Positions 28,073 to 36,845 of a stretch of 51,126 nucleotides of DNA are shown one piece after another. Position 1 is the stretch's first letter; every line of letters starts with the position of its first letter. This DNA is from Candidatus Kapaibacterium sp. (GTDB taxonomy: Bacteria > Bacteroidota > Ignavibacteria > Kapaibacteriales > UBA4661): positions 1 through 51,126 of the forward strand of contig JALONG010000031.1 of assembly GCA_025455065.1 (NCBI GenBank), given 5' to 3'. The notes under the pieces are model-generated. The model was not told the DNA's origin and made no database searches. It saw nothing but the letters and a program-made list of their open reading frames with translations. The translations under genes and the position numbers were made by a program.

Positions 28073-30487
28073 CTACAATCGCACTCCCAGCGTACAATAC
28101 CACGACCGACCGTCGGAGGGAATAATCCCCGGACCGGGATAACCGTCTGCGCGGCGTGTAAAATAGAGGGCATCAAGCAGATTATTGATTCCCGCTTCTA
28201 TTTCAATGGGACGCTCAAAAAGCGTGAACACGTATTTCGCGCTCATATCCCACACCGTATAGGCAGGAATTACGCCATTGACAGCCGTTGCCGTTCGGAC
28301 TGCATTCGTCGCGTCGGTAAAATGTTCACCGATGTAGGAATACTGTACGCTAAGGGTTATTCCTTTCCAAGCAGCCGTGATGCCGCTTCGGAGCATTATC
28401 GGCGGAGCAAGTTCCACAAAACGCCCTTGCACCGACGCATCCTGACTTTCGACATAACGCGCATCCAAAACCGAACAATTCACAAAATTCGTTAGGCGAG
28501 CATCGGTAGTTGCCGGAAACACAAACCCCGTCCAATCGGCTTCCAGCAAGGCTTCTACGCCAAAAGTTCGCGCCGTACCAACATTTGTGCGGTAGCGGTA
28601 GGGCAAAAACAACGGCGCTTCATCAGCCCGAAGCACATTTCCAATACGGTCGGCGTATTGCATCCAAAAAACCGTCACGTCGCCCGTGAGCCAAGGCGTG
28701 AAGCTACCCCGAAGCCCAATATCCGCATTAAAACCACGTTCATCGCGCAAGGCAGAATCTACCTTAAAGTTTGGATTGACCACACGCAAATCGCTGAAGG
28801 TAATTGCACGAAAATTTTGTGAAAAATTCCCGTAAAGTTCCAAGCCGTCGAAACGGTAACTCACCCCAACACCGCCTAAAACAAAGCTGCGCTCACGCTC
28901 CAAAGTTTCACGTGTGCGGACATCGGCAACGACATTTCCCGCAAAATCAAACACCCGTTGCCGCCAAAACCCTTCGGCAAGCGTGGAAATGTACTCCCAG
29001 CGCACTCCCGGCGTAATCGAAAAATTTGGTGCGAGCCAAAAGATATTTTCTGCGAACACCGCAACATTACTGCTTGGAAAGACATAATCGGAGTTTTCCA
29101 AATTCTGCGGATTCAAATACCGAAAATTCGCATCACTGCCGCGAGAACCATTGCCCTGCTTGCGTGCAGTCGAGCCGCTATACAAGCGCACTCCGGCGAC
29201 AAGCGTGGAAATATCTTCGCTGCTGAATGGCGATTTGTAGCGATGAATGAGCCTTGTTTCATTACCGAAATTTCGGTACACATCCGATAACAACGTGCGT
29301 TCCAGCCCAAAATCAATGACATTGATTCGTTCCAAATTTCCCAGCGCATCCCTGCCCGAAACTGCGCCGAAAAAGCGGCTGTTCAGGCTTGTCATTGCCG
29401 AAAACTCGTAATCAACGTTCAGCGCGGCAAGATGCCAACTGACGCGAAACCAATTCCGCGCCCGAAGCGATTGAAGCGGTTCATCTTCAAACATACGGTC
29501 GGTCAAGCCGCCGGGCTGCTGTGCCAAATACTCCATCTGCGTATAATCGGCTTGAATACTGAGTTTTGGCAGCACTAAGGCTTTCACCGACGCATATCCC
29601 ATGTTGAGTTGAAAGGAGGAATTTGGTCGCCAGCCTTGACCTTGCTTATGCTGAAAAAATGCGTAATAATTCAGTGTTAGTGCGGTTGTTGCTGCAGTTG
29701 CAATAGTAGACGGCAACCGATTTTCTCCATCGGCGTTACGTGGGGCATTGTCCAAGCGGAGCGTCCCGCCAATGGAAGTAAACGCATTCCAAAAGCCCCA
29801 CGAGCCCAGTGTTTGCCGCGTTGTTAGTTCAAACGGTTTTGCGTCGCTGCCGCGTTTCATCTGAAAATTTATCATTCCGCCAAACTGCGTTCCATACTGC
29901 AATGAAGCGGCTCCGCGCACAATTTCGATGCGCTCCAATGCCTCCACAGGCGGCGTGTAGTAGCTTTCAGGATACCCAAGCGCATCGGCGCTCATGTCCG
30001 AGCCATTTTGCCGCGTGTTAAAATTTGCCGTGCGATTCGGACTCAAACCACGCGCCCCAATTCCAAGTTGCAATCCCGCGCCGTCGCTTTCCCACACGTT
30101 TACTCCCGCCACTTTTGCAAATACCTGTCGCGCGTTGTTGGTAGCGCGGTTTGCAGTGAGTTCGTCCGGCGTAATGAGTTCCGTTTTTTTCGCTTCATAA
30201 ATCGCCGCCCCTTCCACCGAGCGCATTGAGCGCATATCGCGGCGCTTTTCGCTTTGTACGTTCACGCTTTTACTGCGGTATGTTCGTATGGTGGAATCGC
30301 TAGAAACCAGCGTTGTTGCTAGTGTTTTGCGAGGTGATTGTGATTGTTGTTGTTGTGCAAAAAGCAGGTTTGTGGTTGTACCCAAAACGCAAACAATAAT
30401 CAAGCATCGAAGTACGCTCAACACGTGATTCAATGAGGCTTTCAGGGCTTGATTTTGAAAGCACGATATGTTCGTACCAATGTGCAT
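28073..30487 (-). CDS. TonB-dependent receptor, FecA-like iron transporter
   Basis: This outer-membrane receptor of about 804 residues should import an iron chelate or heme-type ligand with energy from TonB. It has a signal peptide ending LLFAQ, then a plug domain (TANRATNNARQVFAKVAGVNVWE, IGARGLSPNRTANFNTRQNG, VEALERIEIVRGAASLQYGTQFGG). A 22-strand barrel ends in WYCTLGVRL, with the usual aromatic-position C-terminus. The ATG at 30487 overlaps the stop of the HTTM gene as TAATG, and GGTGGGG lies just upstream. That points to translational coupling and rules out the longer frame. It is the fourth gene of the DUF4856-imelysin-HTTM-receptor unit, whose promoter carries an iron-box-like palindrome. 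Confidence 0.93.
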   Translation of the reverse strand: MHIGTNISCFQNQALKASLNHVLSVLRCLIIVCVLGTTTNLLFAQQQQSQSPRKTLATTLVSSDSTIRTYRSKSVNVQSEKRRDMRSMRSVEGAAIYEAKKTELITPDELTANRATNNARQVFAKVAGVNVWESDGAGLQLGIGARGLSPNRTANFNTRQNGSDMSADALGYPESYYTPPVEALERIEIVRGAASLQYGTQFGGMINFQMKRGSDAKPFELTTRQTLGSWGFWNAFTSIGGTLRLDNAPRNADGENRLPSTIATAATTALTLNYYAFFQHKQGQGWRPNSSFQLNMGYASVKALVLPKLSIQADYTQMEYLAQQPGGLTDRMFEDEPLQSLRARNWFRVSWHLAALNVDYEFSAMTSLNSRFFGAVSGRDALGNLERINVIDFGLERTLLSDVYRNFGNETRLIHRYKSPFSSEDISTLVAGVRLYSGSTARKQGNGSRGSDANFRYLNPQNLENSDYVFPSSNVAVFAENIFWLAPNFSITPGVRWEYISTLAEGFWRQRVFDFAGNVVADVRTRETLERERSFVLGGVGVSYRFDGLELYGNFSQNFRAITFSDLRVVNPNFKVDSALRDERGFNADIGLRGSFTPWLTGDVTVFWMQYADRIGNVLRADEAPLFLPYRYRTNVGTARTFGVEALLEADWTGFVFPATTDARLTNFVNCSVLDARYVESQDASVQGRFVELAPPIMLRSGITAAWKGITLSVQYSYIGEHFTDATNAVRTATAVNGVIPAYTVWDMSAKYVFTLFERPIEIEAGINNLLDALYFTRRADGYPGPGIIPSDGRSWYCTLGVRL

Positions 30488-31941
30488 TATTTTCCCCACC
30501 TTGCCGTAGAATCGGCGTTGGTACTTGTTTCCAAGGGCAGTACCCATGTTTTTTGTGCAAAGGTTTCGTGTTCACGGGCTAAATTCACAGAAGAATCAAG
30601 ATACAAGCGGCTCGGACGGGCATTCAGCGTAACATATACTTCGGCTCGCACCGCAGGCTCAATCACGCCCTTTGCGGCATAATGGTCGCGGAGAATGTGC
30701 GCAAATTGTAGAATCATATCCGGCTGCATTGCCATTTGTTTTTCTTGATGAATGTTCAAAAACTCCCGATTGTTCACCGCACCTTCGCGCCCGCTTGCAG
30801 TATCGCGCACATAGAGCGTGGCTGTTCCGGCTTTTTCCATCAGCATCACGCGCCAACCAAAGCGGTAGCCTTCTTCCGTCCAGAACATATTTCCTTCATA
30901 GAGCAGACAACGCCAAGGCACGAGTATCTGCACGAGGCAATGCAGCGTCAAAAGCCAGATAACAAGCGTCTTTCGGGGAAATTGAACGGTAACATTTTCA
31001 AGAGAAGTTGTCGCTGGTTGGTTCAACAACGGAAGCGCCTTGGAAAGCGCATGAATACAACGTTTGTGGAATTGTTCCGAAAAGTATATCGGCGTGAGCG
31101 CTATCATCACCACAGGAAACACGCCGATTTGGAACAGTATGCCCGTGAGCGTATGAAAAACAATCACAGCGAGAAAAGCAATGATGCGGGTGTTGGGGTA
31201 CAAGAGAAAGCCAACGATTGTGGTGTCGTATATCATACCAGCCCACGAAAAGAGATAGGCAACCCACTCTTCACGAAAAAAATACCCGATTATCGGCACC
31301 GTATCATTCGCCGGAAGCCAGATGCGAAGCGGCATTGCGTTCAGAATCCATTCGGGATGCAACTTTGCCAACCCTGCGTACACATAGACAAACGCAAGCT
31401 GAAGTTTGAGGACATCAATCATCCAACGCGGCGCCATTGCTTGCTCTTGAACCGTTTTTCTGCCGCAATCTACCGAACACAGGCAGTTCGCAGGCACGAA
31501 ACACAGCAACAGCGCAACAACGCTGACAAAATAGTAGTGATTGAGATAATAGGTTTTGTCAATGAGTTCAACAAACGTAAAGGTCAGGAAATACGCCACC
31601 GCAGAGAACCTATACCACGCACCCAGCATCACACCTAGCGCCGAAAGCAACATCACTCCAAAAACAACGTAAATACTCACGCCGCCGGACACCGCTTGCA
31701 GCCAATCATGCACACGAGGCACCCACTCAAATCCCCAATATGCAAAATGAACCTTGGGTTTGATGTACTGCTCTTCAATCCAGCCCAAAATCATAAAGCG
31801 CACCACGCCGCCCGCCATCACTGCACCAAAAAGGATGCGGAACATGGCAAGCGGCGCTGCGGAAACGGCTTGGAAGGGATTGTACTGCTGTATGAAACGA
31901 AATGCAGTGGATCGCATAACGCCGTAGTTGCTAGTCTCCAT
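30487..31941 (-). CDS. HTTM-domain (vitamin K gamma-carboxylase-like) membrane protein
   Basis: The protein (about 484 residues) has six or more membrane helices and the HTTM/VKGC core. Marker motifs are FRILFGAVMAG, HFAYWGFEWV, TYYLNHYYFVSVVALLL, KLQLAFVYVYAGLAKLHPEWI and WLPANDTVPIIGYFF, with a soluble C-terminal tail. HTTM proteins resemble vitamin K-dependent gamma-carboxylase, but their bacterial reaction is not established. In this setting it accompanies imelysin and a TonB receptor, as in other Bacteroidota iron loci. The ATG at 31941 lies inside the imelysin stop region (11-nt overlap); ATG 31917 is a possible alternative. Its stop overlaps the receptor start. Confidence 0.88.
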   Translation of the reverse strand: METSNYGVMRSTAFRFIQQYNPFQAVSAAPLAMFRILFGAVMAGGVVRFMILGWIEEQYIKPKVHFAYWGFEWVPRVHDWLQAVSGGVSIYVVFGVMLLSALGVMLGAWYRFSAVAYFLTFTFVELIDKTYYLNHYYFVSVVALLLCFVPANCLCSVDCGRKTVQEQAMAPRWMIDVLKLQLAFVYVYAGLAKLHPEWILNAMPLRIWLPANDTVPIIGYFFREEWVAYLFSWAGMIYDTTIVGFLLYPNTRIIAFLAVIVFHTLTGILFQIGVFPVVMIALTPIYFSEQFHKRCIHALSKALPLLNQPATTSLENVTVQFPRKTLVIWLLTLHCLVQILVPWRCLLYEGNMFWTEEGYRFGWRVMLMEKAGTATLYVRDTASGREGAVNNREFLNIHQEKQMAMQPDMILQFAHILRDHYAAKGVIEPAVRAEVYVTLNARPSRLYLDSSVNLAREHETFAQKTWVLPLETSTNADSTARWGK

Positions 31942-33082
31942 CACCGCTTGAGAACGTAATCGAAATGCCGAGAAGTGAAGACATATCACTTTTGAAAAAG
32001 CGTGTCATTTTTTGTGCTTCGGTGTTGAGCGGCGCAAGCGTCGGATGATTCATCGTAATCAGCATATCAAGCGAGGGAGTTGTGGGAACGGCATTGAGAG
32101 CGGCTTTGAGCGCCGTGAGTTGTGTTTTCGTATTAGCAATCAAGGTTGTACCGCCCGAAACGCTGGCAAGATACTCTTCAAATCCCGTAAAATCTCGCAC
32201 CGTGCCACCTTCTTGCATGATTTTTCCTGCCCAAATTTCTTCAATAATCTGCAAGTGAATCTGCATAAATTCTCGTGAACGGCGACTGTACACCCCTTCA
32301 AGATTTTGCGGCAACGGCATGGTCTGACCTGCTCGTAAGCCAAACGGAACTCCAATTTTGAAGTTTTTCAGTTCTTCAAAACTCTTCACAAATTCGTTAA
32401 ACAGCATAGACGTTGAAGAGCCGATAGCCGTGCCGTTGTTTCGGGCGAAGTCAGTCGCATAGCTATTTTGCGGCGATAGCCAGCGATTCGCCGTTGCATC
32501 AACACGGGTTTTCACGTCATTGGTGATAGCGAGCAAGTATTGGCGGCGATTTGCGCCCGTTGTCCCTGAGAACGCAGCAACGGTCTCGCTTGCAGACCGC
32601 GCAAAGAGCAGATACTCAATGCCGTGCAGCCCGCGTGTGTCGCGGTTGAAATTATTCAGGTCTGTTTTATTTTCAGCAATGAACTGCTCGGTTTTCTGCG
32701 TGTTTGTCGGAAATATGGCGATATTTTCCCGCAGTGTACCGAATGCACTTTCCGCCGGACCAAAATCAAACGGCGAAGAGCGCAGCCATGCTCTGTATGC
32801 GTCTAACCATGCGGCTTGCGCGGTTTGCAAGGTTTGTGCATCGGGCGAGGCGGTAAAGGATTGAATACTTGTTTGCAGCGTAGTGATGCGTGTTTGCGTC
32901 TCTTGATACGACGGCACAATCAGGTTTGTCGCCATTGCCGTTAAAAAGACTGAACGGTCAAAACCGCTTTGTTGCTGGGTTGGCTGCTGACCTTGATTAC
33001 AAGCATGAAACAGTGTCGCTGCGCCAAATACAGCAAGCCCAATAAGGCACATCTTGATTGAAAACGAGAATGGGGTTTTCAT
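31931..33082 (-). CDS. Imelysin-family (M75) iron-associated lipoprotein
   Basis: This is a 383-residue lipoprotein. The lipobox LFHAC follows a short hydrophobic segment (CLIGLAVFGAA), so it should be anchored in a membrane facing the periplasm or surface. The imelysin signature GxHxxE reads GLHGIEYLLF. Two helical bundle repeats are visible (AQAAWLDAYRAWLRSSPFDFGPAES and a C-terminal EGVYSRRSREFMQIHLQ). Imelysins are iron-regulated proteins linked to iron uptake. The family name suggests a peptidase, but proteolysis is doubtful. A 14-bp tandem duplication (AAAAAAATTCGTTG, 33091-33118) lies in the short leader. Confidence 0.92.
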   Translation of the reverse strand: MKTPFSFSIKMCLIGLAVFGAATLFHACNQGQQPTQQQSGFDRSVFLTAMATNLIVPSYQETQTRITTLQTSIQSFTASPDAQTLQTAQAAWLDAYRAWLRSSPFDFGPAESAFGTLRENIAIFPTNTQKTEQFIAENKTDLNNFNRDTRGLHGIEYLLFARSASETVAAFSGTTGANRRQYLLAITNDVKTRVDATANRWLSPQNSYATDFARNNGTAIGSSTSMLFNEFVKSFEELKNFKIGVPFGLRAGQTMPLPQNLEGVYSRRSREFMQIHLQIIEEIWAGKIMQEGGTVRDFTGFEEYLASVSGGTTLIANTKTQLTALKAALNAVPTTPSLDMLITMNHPTLAPLNTEAQKMTRFFKSDMSSLLGISITFSSGDGD

Positions 33083-33213
33083 CGTTCAGAAAAAAAATTC
33101 GTTGAAAAAAATTCGTTGGAAAAATATGGTGAAACGGCGAAAGACTCACTCAATTCACAAGGGAACAAATGAGCCTTTCCTCGAACCATAAACAGGTAGA
33201 GAAGCGTGATTTA

Positions 33214-34443
33214 TTACGGTCTGTCGGTCAAATTATTCCTCTTGAAAAGTTCCACTTGCGCAGGGGTGAAACCATAAATACGGGCAAGGTCATTGATGAT
33301 GGTTGTCAATTTTGCCAATTCCATGGGATTATTCAAAAAGCGCAACATGGCGACTTGTCCGGTATGCGGCGCGTTGAGGTTTGCCAGCACCGCGTCAATT
33401 TGCGCGTCGGTGATAATTTTACGCGGCAAGGTCTTCAAACCGCCGATAAAACCTACGTTTTCACCCAATGCGTGAAGCGCAGCAGCGATTTGCGCCGGAG
33501 TGGGATTATTCGACGAAAGCGTGGCAATGGCTGAATGGCAATAGTTGATGCAGGTAGCACCGATGATGCGCTCCATATTGCCTTGCAATTCCTGAAGAGC
33601 GCTATCGAGTTCGGGTTTATAGTCGCTACCTGCTTTTAATGCCGATTGCGCCTTGATGAAGGCATCGCGTGTGAGCGTGTAATAGCCCTTTGCGCCTGTA
33701 TTTCCGCCGGGTCCGCCACCGGAATTATCACGGCGAGCAGCGTATTGCGCGATGGCTACATCGTTTGCAGCACCCGTAGCGTGGCGACCATTCGGAAAGT
33801 TCGGCGGTGCGCCGTAGAGAGCAACGATTTTATCAAGGTTAGCAAGCGTCATTGGGGAATTTAGGAGTTCCAAAATTCGATTAAACATTGTTGCTCCGAA
33901 CAGCCCTTTTTCGAGCGGCTGCTCAGGTTCTAAGCCGTTAGCAAGGAACAAATACCCCGAAGTCCCGCCAAAACGTCCCTCACGCGGAGGGTTCGCCAAA
34001 AGGTCGCCGTCTTTCCCGCTTGCGCCCGCGAGTTGGTCAATCCAACCGCCCTGCTTCGTTACGAAGTCGCGGTAATAGGGAGTGGTTGCATCGGACAACG
34101 ACGGCATTGCGGTAAAGAGTGTGCGTAATTGTGCTGCTGTAACGGGCAGATTGCGGTTTGTTGCCGTTGCAGCGCCCGGGCGACCGGTCTGCATTTGGAG
34201 CGTAAAAGCGCGAAGATTTGCCTGCAAAGACCGCTCTGTAGCTGCATTTGTGGCAAATGCGCTTGTGTCGTAGGCAGCAGCAATCATCAAGGGCGCTTTT
34301 GGCGTTACGGGCGCTTGACAAGCGGTAAATGCTGCGGCGATAATGAACGCAAACAACGGAACGGCAAAGCGTGCAGTCGGATAGAATGTCGCTTTGCACG
34401 TGTTTTCCGAGTCGAAATTGTTCGTGGAAAACGAAGTGACCAT
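33214..34443 (-). CDS. DUF4856 lipoprotein, first gene of the iron operon
   Basis: The product (about 409 residues) is a lipoprotein (IIAAAFTAC lipobox) of the DUF4856 family. Typical phrases are LRTLFTAMPSL, SGYLFLANGLEPEQPLEKGLFGATMFNRIL, a long helical C-half and CINYCHSAIATL. Members occur next to imelysin, HTTM and TonB-receptor genes in Bacteroidota, as here. The role is unknown but presumably metal capture. The start is uncertain. ATG 34443 is preferred, because a promoter read across the palindrome at 34477-34495 would begin transcripts at about 34467, making the ATG at 34467 nearly leaderless. The operon continues with imelysin after 131 bp. Confidence 0.85.
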   Translation of the reverse strand: MVTSFSTNNFDSENTCKATFYPTARFAVPLFAFIIAAAFTACQAPVTPKAPLMIAAAYDTSAFATNAATERSLQANLRAFTLQMQTGRPGAATATNRNLPVTAAQLRTLFTAMPSLSDATTPYYRDFVTKQGGWIDQLAGASGKDGDLLANPPREGRFGGTSGYLFLANGLEPEQPLEKGLFGATMFNRILELLNSPMTLANLDKIVALYGAPPNFPNGRHATGAANDVAIAQYAARRDNSGGGPGGNTGAKGYYTLTRDAFIKAQSALKAGSDYKPELDSALQELQGNMERIIGATCINYCHSAIATLSSNNPTPAQIAAALHALGENVGFIGGLKTLPRKIITDAQIDAVLANLNAPHTGQVAMLRFLNNPMELAKLTTIINDLARIYGFTPAQVELFKRNNLTDRP

Positions 34444-34473
34444 AGAGGTAGATTTAGAAAAAATCATCAAAAA

Positions 34474-34502
34474 CTTATTTAGACTAAATCTAAATTAGCA
34501 AA
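34474..34502 (-). promoter_or_regulatory. Iron-box-like operator and promoter of the DUF4856 operon
   Basis: The 19-bp palindrome ATTTAGACTAAATCTAAAT occupies 34477-34495 (arms of 9 around one base, 8 of 9 matching). On the minus strand it lies between TTTG (34502-34499) and TAAATAAG (34481-34474) at 17-bp spacing, so a bound repressor would block the promoter. The 9-1-9 geometry resembles DtxR/IdeR boxes; a Fur-type owner is also possible. Related sites precede the heme oxygenase gene. Confidence 0.65.
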
Positions 34503-34640
34503 AATCATAAAGCCCTCCAAATCTTTTGTTTTTACACGCTGTTTTTTTTCATCAAGTACGACAGGCTTCAATACTGTGTCAGCAATGAAAAAGCAATAAC
34601 GTCATTTCAAAAAGCACTATGAACTACTACAATCGAACTA

Positions 34641-35882
34641 CTACAATCTGACTTGAATCGTCATCAAAGATTCGCCCCGTTGCACTTGCACGGGTATTAT
34701 TTCGCCCGCTTTCAGTTTCCCCAAAGCCTGCATATATCCTTGAATGTCGGCAATATCACTATCACCGATTTTGAGAATCACATCCCCGCCCTGAATCCCT
34801 GCTTTTGCTGCCGGACGACCTTCCGAAACCGCATCAACCTTGAGACCTTTACCGGAATAGCTATAAGCAGGCATCACGCCGAGTGAGACTTTGTAGGAAT
34901 GTCCTGTTTGCTGTTTTACGCGAGTTTGTTGAAATGCTAGCTTGGGTGCGCTTTGCAGGCTGTCAATAATCGTTTTTACATAGCGAAGCACTTTTGTTTG
35001 TCCGGCGAAATTGATACGTTCAATATCGTCCGAAGGCTTGTGATAATCGCCGTGAACGCCGGTAAAGAAAAAGAGAACAGGGATTTTTTTGAGGTAAAAT
35101 GAGGTGTGGTCAGATGGTCCAACGCCTGATGAATCCAACGCTAGAGAAAACTCGTTACTAAACGAGCGTTCAGCAATAGACTTCACCAACGGCTCGAATG
35201 TGGGACTTGTTCCCGTACCGCCCACAACGAGTTCTTTTTTTGCCTCGTTAAAGCGTCCAATCATATCCAAATTCACCATACAATGCACGGTTTCAAGCGG
35301 GATCGTGGGATGTTCGCCAAAATGCTTTGAACCGAGCAAACCGAGTTCTTCCCCAGAAAAGCCCATAAACAGGACGTTGTAGGGTTCTTGAACATTATTC
35401 GTCGCATAGATTCTGGCAAGTTCCAACATTCCCGCCACTCCCGACGCATTATCATCCGCGCCATTGTGGATTTTCCCTTTGGGTTCTGAGTCGAGCGAAG
35501 AGCCGTCGTAGCCCAACCCCAAATGGTCAAAATGCGCACCAATGACGATTGTATGTGGTTTACCGTTGTCAAGAAAACCAATAACGTTCATCGCAAGGCG
35601 GTTACTATCGGGCAGAACATCATTTTTTTTGATAAGTGGAAACACTTGGAAATACAACGCTTTGTCGCCTTTTGGCTGAAGACCCAACGAGCGAAAATAC
35701 TCGGCAATGTAGTCCGCAGCACGTTTTTCGTCGGGTGTGCTTGTACCGCGACCTTTGAGGTCGTCGCTTGCCAAAAAGGTAATATGCTTGCGAAGCAAGG
35801 TAGAATCTATGCTTTGCGCTTTTGTTTGCTGAATTGCTACCAACCCCAGCAAAAGAAAAACAACCCAAAGCAAAGTGTTCAT
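34641..35882 (-). CDS. Secreted M28 zinc aminopeptidase with C-terminal PDZ domain
   Basis: The enzyme (about 413 residues) has a signal peptide (LLWVVFLLLGLVAIQQTKAQ). A complete M28 metallopeptidase domain follows. The zinc ligands and catalytic acids are seen in IVIGAHFDHLG, NGADDNASGVAGM, FSGEELGLLGS, VNLDMIGRF and VHGDYHKPSDD. A PDZ domain (VDAVSEGRPAAKAGIQGGDVILKIGD) ends the protein. It should trim peptides in the periplasm or outside the cell. ATG 35882 is chosen for the signal peptide and because ATG 35942 would leave only 24 bp to the divergent antitoxin gene. Confidence 0.92.
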   Translation of the reverse strand: MNTLLWVVFLLLGLVAIQQTKAQSIDSTLLRKHITFLASDDLKGRGTSTPDEKRAADYIAEYFRSLGLQPKGDKALYFQVFPLIKKNDVLPDSNRLAMNVIGFLDNGKPHTIVIGAHFDHLGLGYDGSSLDSEPKGKIHNGADDNASGVAGMLELARIYATNNVQEPYNVLFMGFSGEELGLLGSKHFGEHPTIPLETVHCMVNLDMIGRFNEAKKELVVGGTGTSPTFEPLVKSIAERSFSNEFSLALDSSGVGPSDHTSFYLKKIPVLFFFTGVHGDYHKPSDDIERINFAGQTKVLRYVKTIIDSLQSAPKLAFQQTRVKQQTGHSYKVSLGVMPAYSYSGKGLKVDAVSEGRPAAKAGIQGGDVILKIGDSDIADIQGYMQALGKLKAGEIIPVQVQRGESLMTIQVRL

Positions 35883-35966
35883 GCGCTTTCCATGAAATAC
35901 GCTATAAAACGTGTTGTGTTTTTGTAAATTTGTTGAACTCATGTCATTCACTTTTAGGAAGAAATT

Positions 35967-36269
35967 ATGGAATCGCTTGTTTTTCATTTGAACTACTCAG
36001 AAAATACGAGTATTGACGTTTGGAACGAAGTTCATTCCAGCATACAAGAGCGCTTGCAAGAAGGTTCTATCAAAGTTCTTATTGAGCCTCAACTCGTCGC
36101 TCTGCCTCGCCCAACGCTTGAACAGATTATCGAAGAACATGAGCGCTCAGGCGTTGAGTATGTTGTTCCTTTTGAAGATTTTAGTGCTATCGTTGAAAAG
36201 CTCGAAGCCGATGAATATTTTGACGCTGTTGGCGAAATTCTCAAGTATAAACAGGTAAAAGTTTCATGA
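35967..36269 (+). CDS. Putative antitoxin of the first YoeB-type module
   Basis: This is a 100-residue acidic protein that opens MESLVFHLNYS and has a C-terminal half rich in Glu and Asp. It overlaps the next gene by ATGA, the usual layout of an antitoxin and its toxin, and AGGAAG precedes its start. I cannot recognise Phd/YefM, RelB or another known antitoxin family; no NRE(R)-type Phd motif is visible. It shares the MESLxFHxxxS opening, a tryptophan near residue 19 and general length with the protein at 36546-36845, so the two are diverged paralogues. The antitoxin role is inferred from position only. Confidence 0.65.
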   Translation: MESLVFHLNYSENTSIDVWNEVHSSIQERLQEGSIKVLIEPQLVALPRPTLEQIIEEHERSGVEYVVPFEDFSAIVEKLEADEYFDAVGEILKYKQVKVS

Positions 36270-36526
36270 GAAATCTCACCCTTGAGCCACGCGCCATAAG
36301 TGATTTACAACAAATTGCTACACGCGACAAAAAACTTTTTCTTCGATGTATGAGGATTCTTGAGGAATCGGCTCGTTCTCCATTTGAGGGCATCGGCAAA
36401 CCCGAAGCGCTTAAAGGCAACCTTTAAGGCACGTGGTCGAGAAGACTGACGGATGAAGACTGCATTGTCTATGTTGTAACGGATAAAGCAATCGTTGTAC
36501 AATCAATTCTTGGACATTACTCATAA
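36266..36526 (+). pseudogene. Inactivated YoeB/Txe-family toxin (in-frame stop, lost catalytic Arg)
   Basis: The reading frame from the ATG at 36266 gives a full-length YoeB/Txe homologue of 86 codons interrupted by TAA at 36425-36427 (codon 54). The surroundings read GKPEALKGNL-stop-GTWSRRLT. The intact neighbour toxin has AAA (Lys) at this spot (GNLKGMWSRR), so a single A-to-T change explains it. Beyond the stop, the position equivalent to E. coli YoeB Arg65 is Cys66 (DEDCIVY, against EKDRIVY in the neighbour). Glu47, His84 and Tyr85 equivalents remain. Both changes should abolish RNase activity, and the 53-residue product is unlikely to fold. Confidence 0.9.
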
Positions 36527-36545
36527 CTAACCTTCATTTTTTCAA

Positions 36546-36845
36546 ATGGAATCACTAACGTTTCATATTACTCCCTCGAAGGAAGCAAGAACTGGGCTTT
36601 GGGAGGAAATTTGGCTACGCATTGAAAAAGAATTTTCTGGCGAGCCAATCACGATTTCTATTCAACGCGAATCCTCATTTTCCGGCAGTTCTGAGCCTTT
36701 GTCAGCCTTTGAGCAGCGCATTATTGATGCAAAAAATGAATCTGTTTCATTCGTTTTCAAAGACAATGAGTTTGAAGAATTTGCCGAACAAATGCTTCGA
36801 GGTGAAACTGTTGATACAGAACGATATAAGCGTATTTCGCCATGA
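36546..36845 (+). CDS. Putative antitoxin of the second YoeB-type module
   Basis: A 99-residue acidic protein starts MESLTFHITPS and has a Glu/Asp-rich second half (DNEFEEFAEQMLRGE). Its stop overlaps the start of the intact toxin (ATGA), and it begins 19 nt after the broken first toxin. It is a diverged paralogue of the protein at 35967. As with that one, no known antitoxin family is recognisable, so function rests on genetic linkage to a YoeB-type toxin. Antitoxins of this toxin family usually bind and fold over the toxin with their C-terminal half and repress the operon with the N-terminal half. Confidence 0.7.
   Translation: MESLTFHITPSKEARTGLWEEIWLRIEKEFSGEPITISIQRESSFSGSSEPLSAFEQRIIDAKNESVSFVFKDNEFEEFAEQMLRGETVDTERYKRISP

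Noticed and set aside
30736-31638. 300-codon plus-strand frame opposite the HTTM gene.
   Set aside because: Arg/His-rich shadow of membrane-protein codons on the other strand; the HTTM family match on the minus strand decides.
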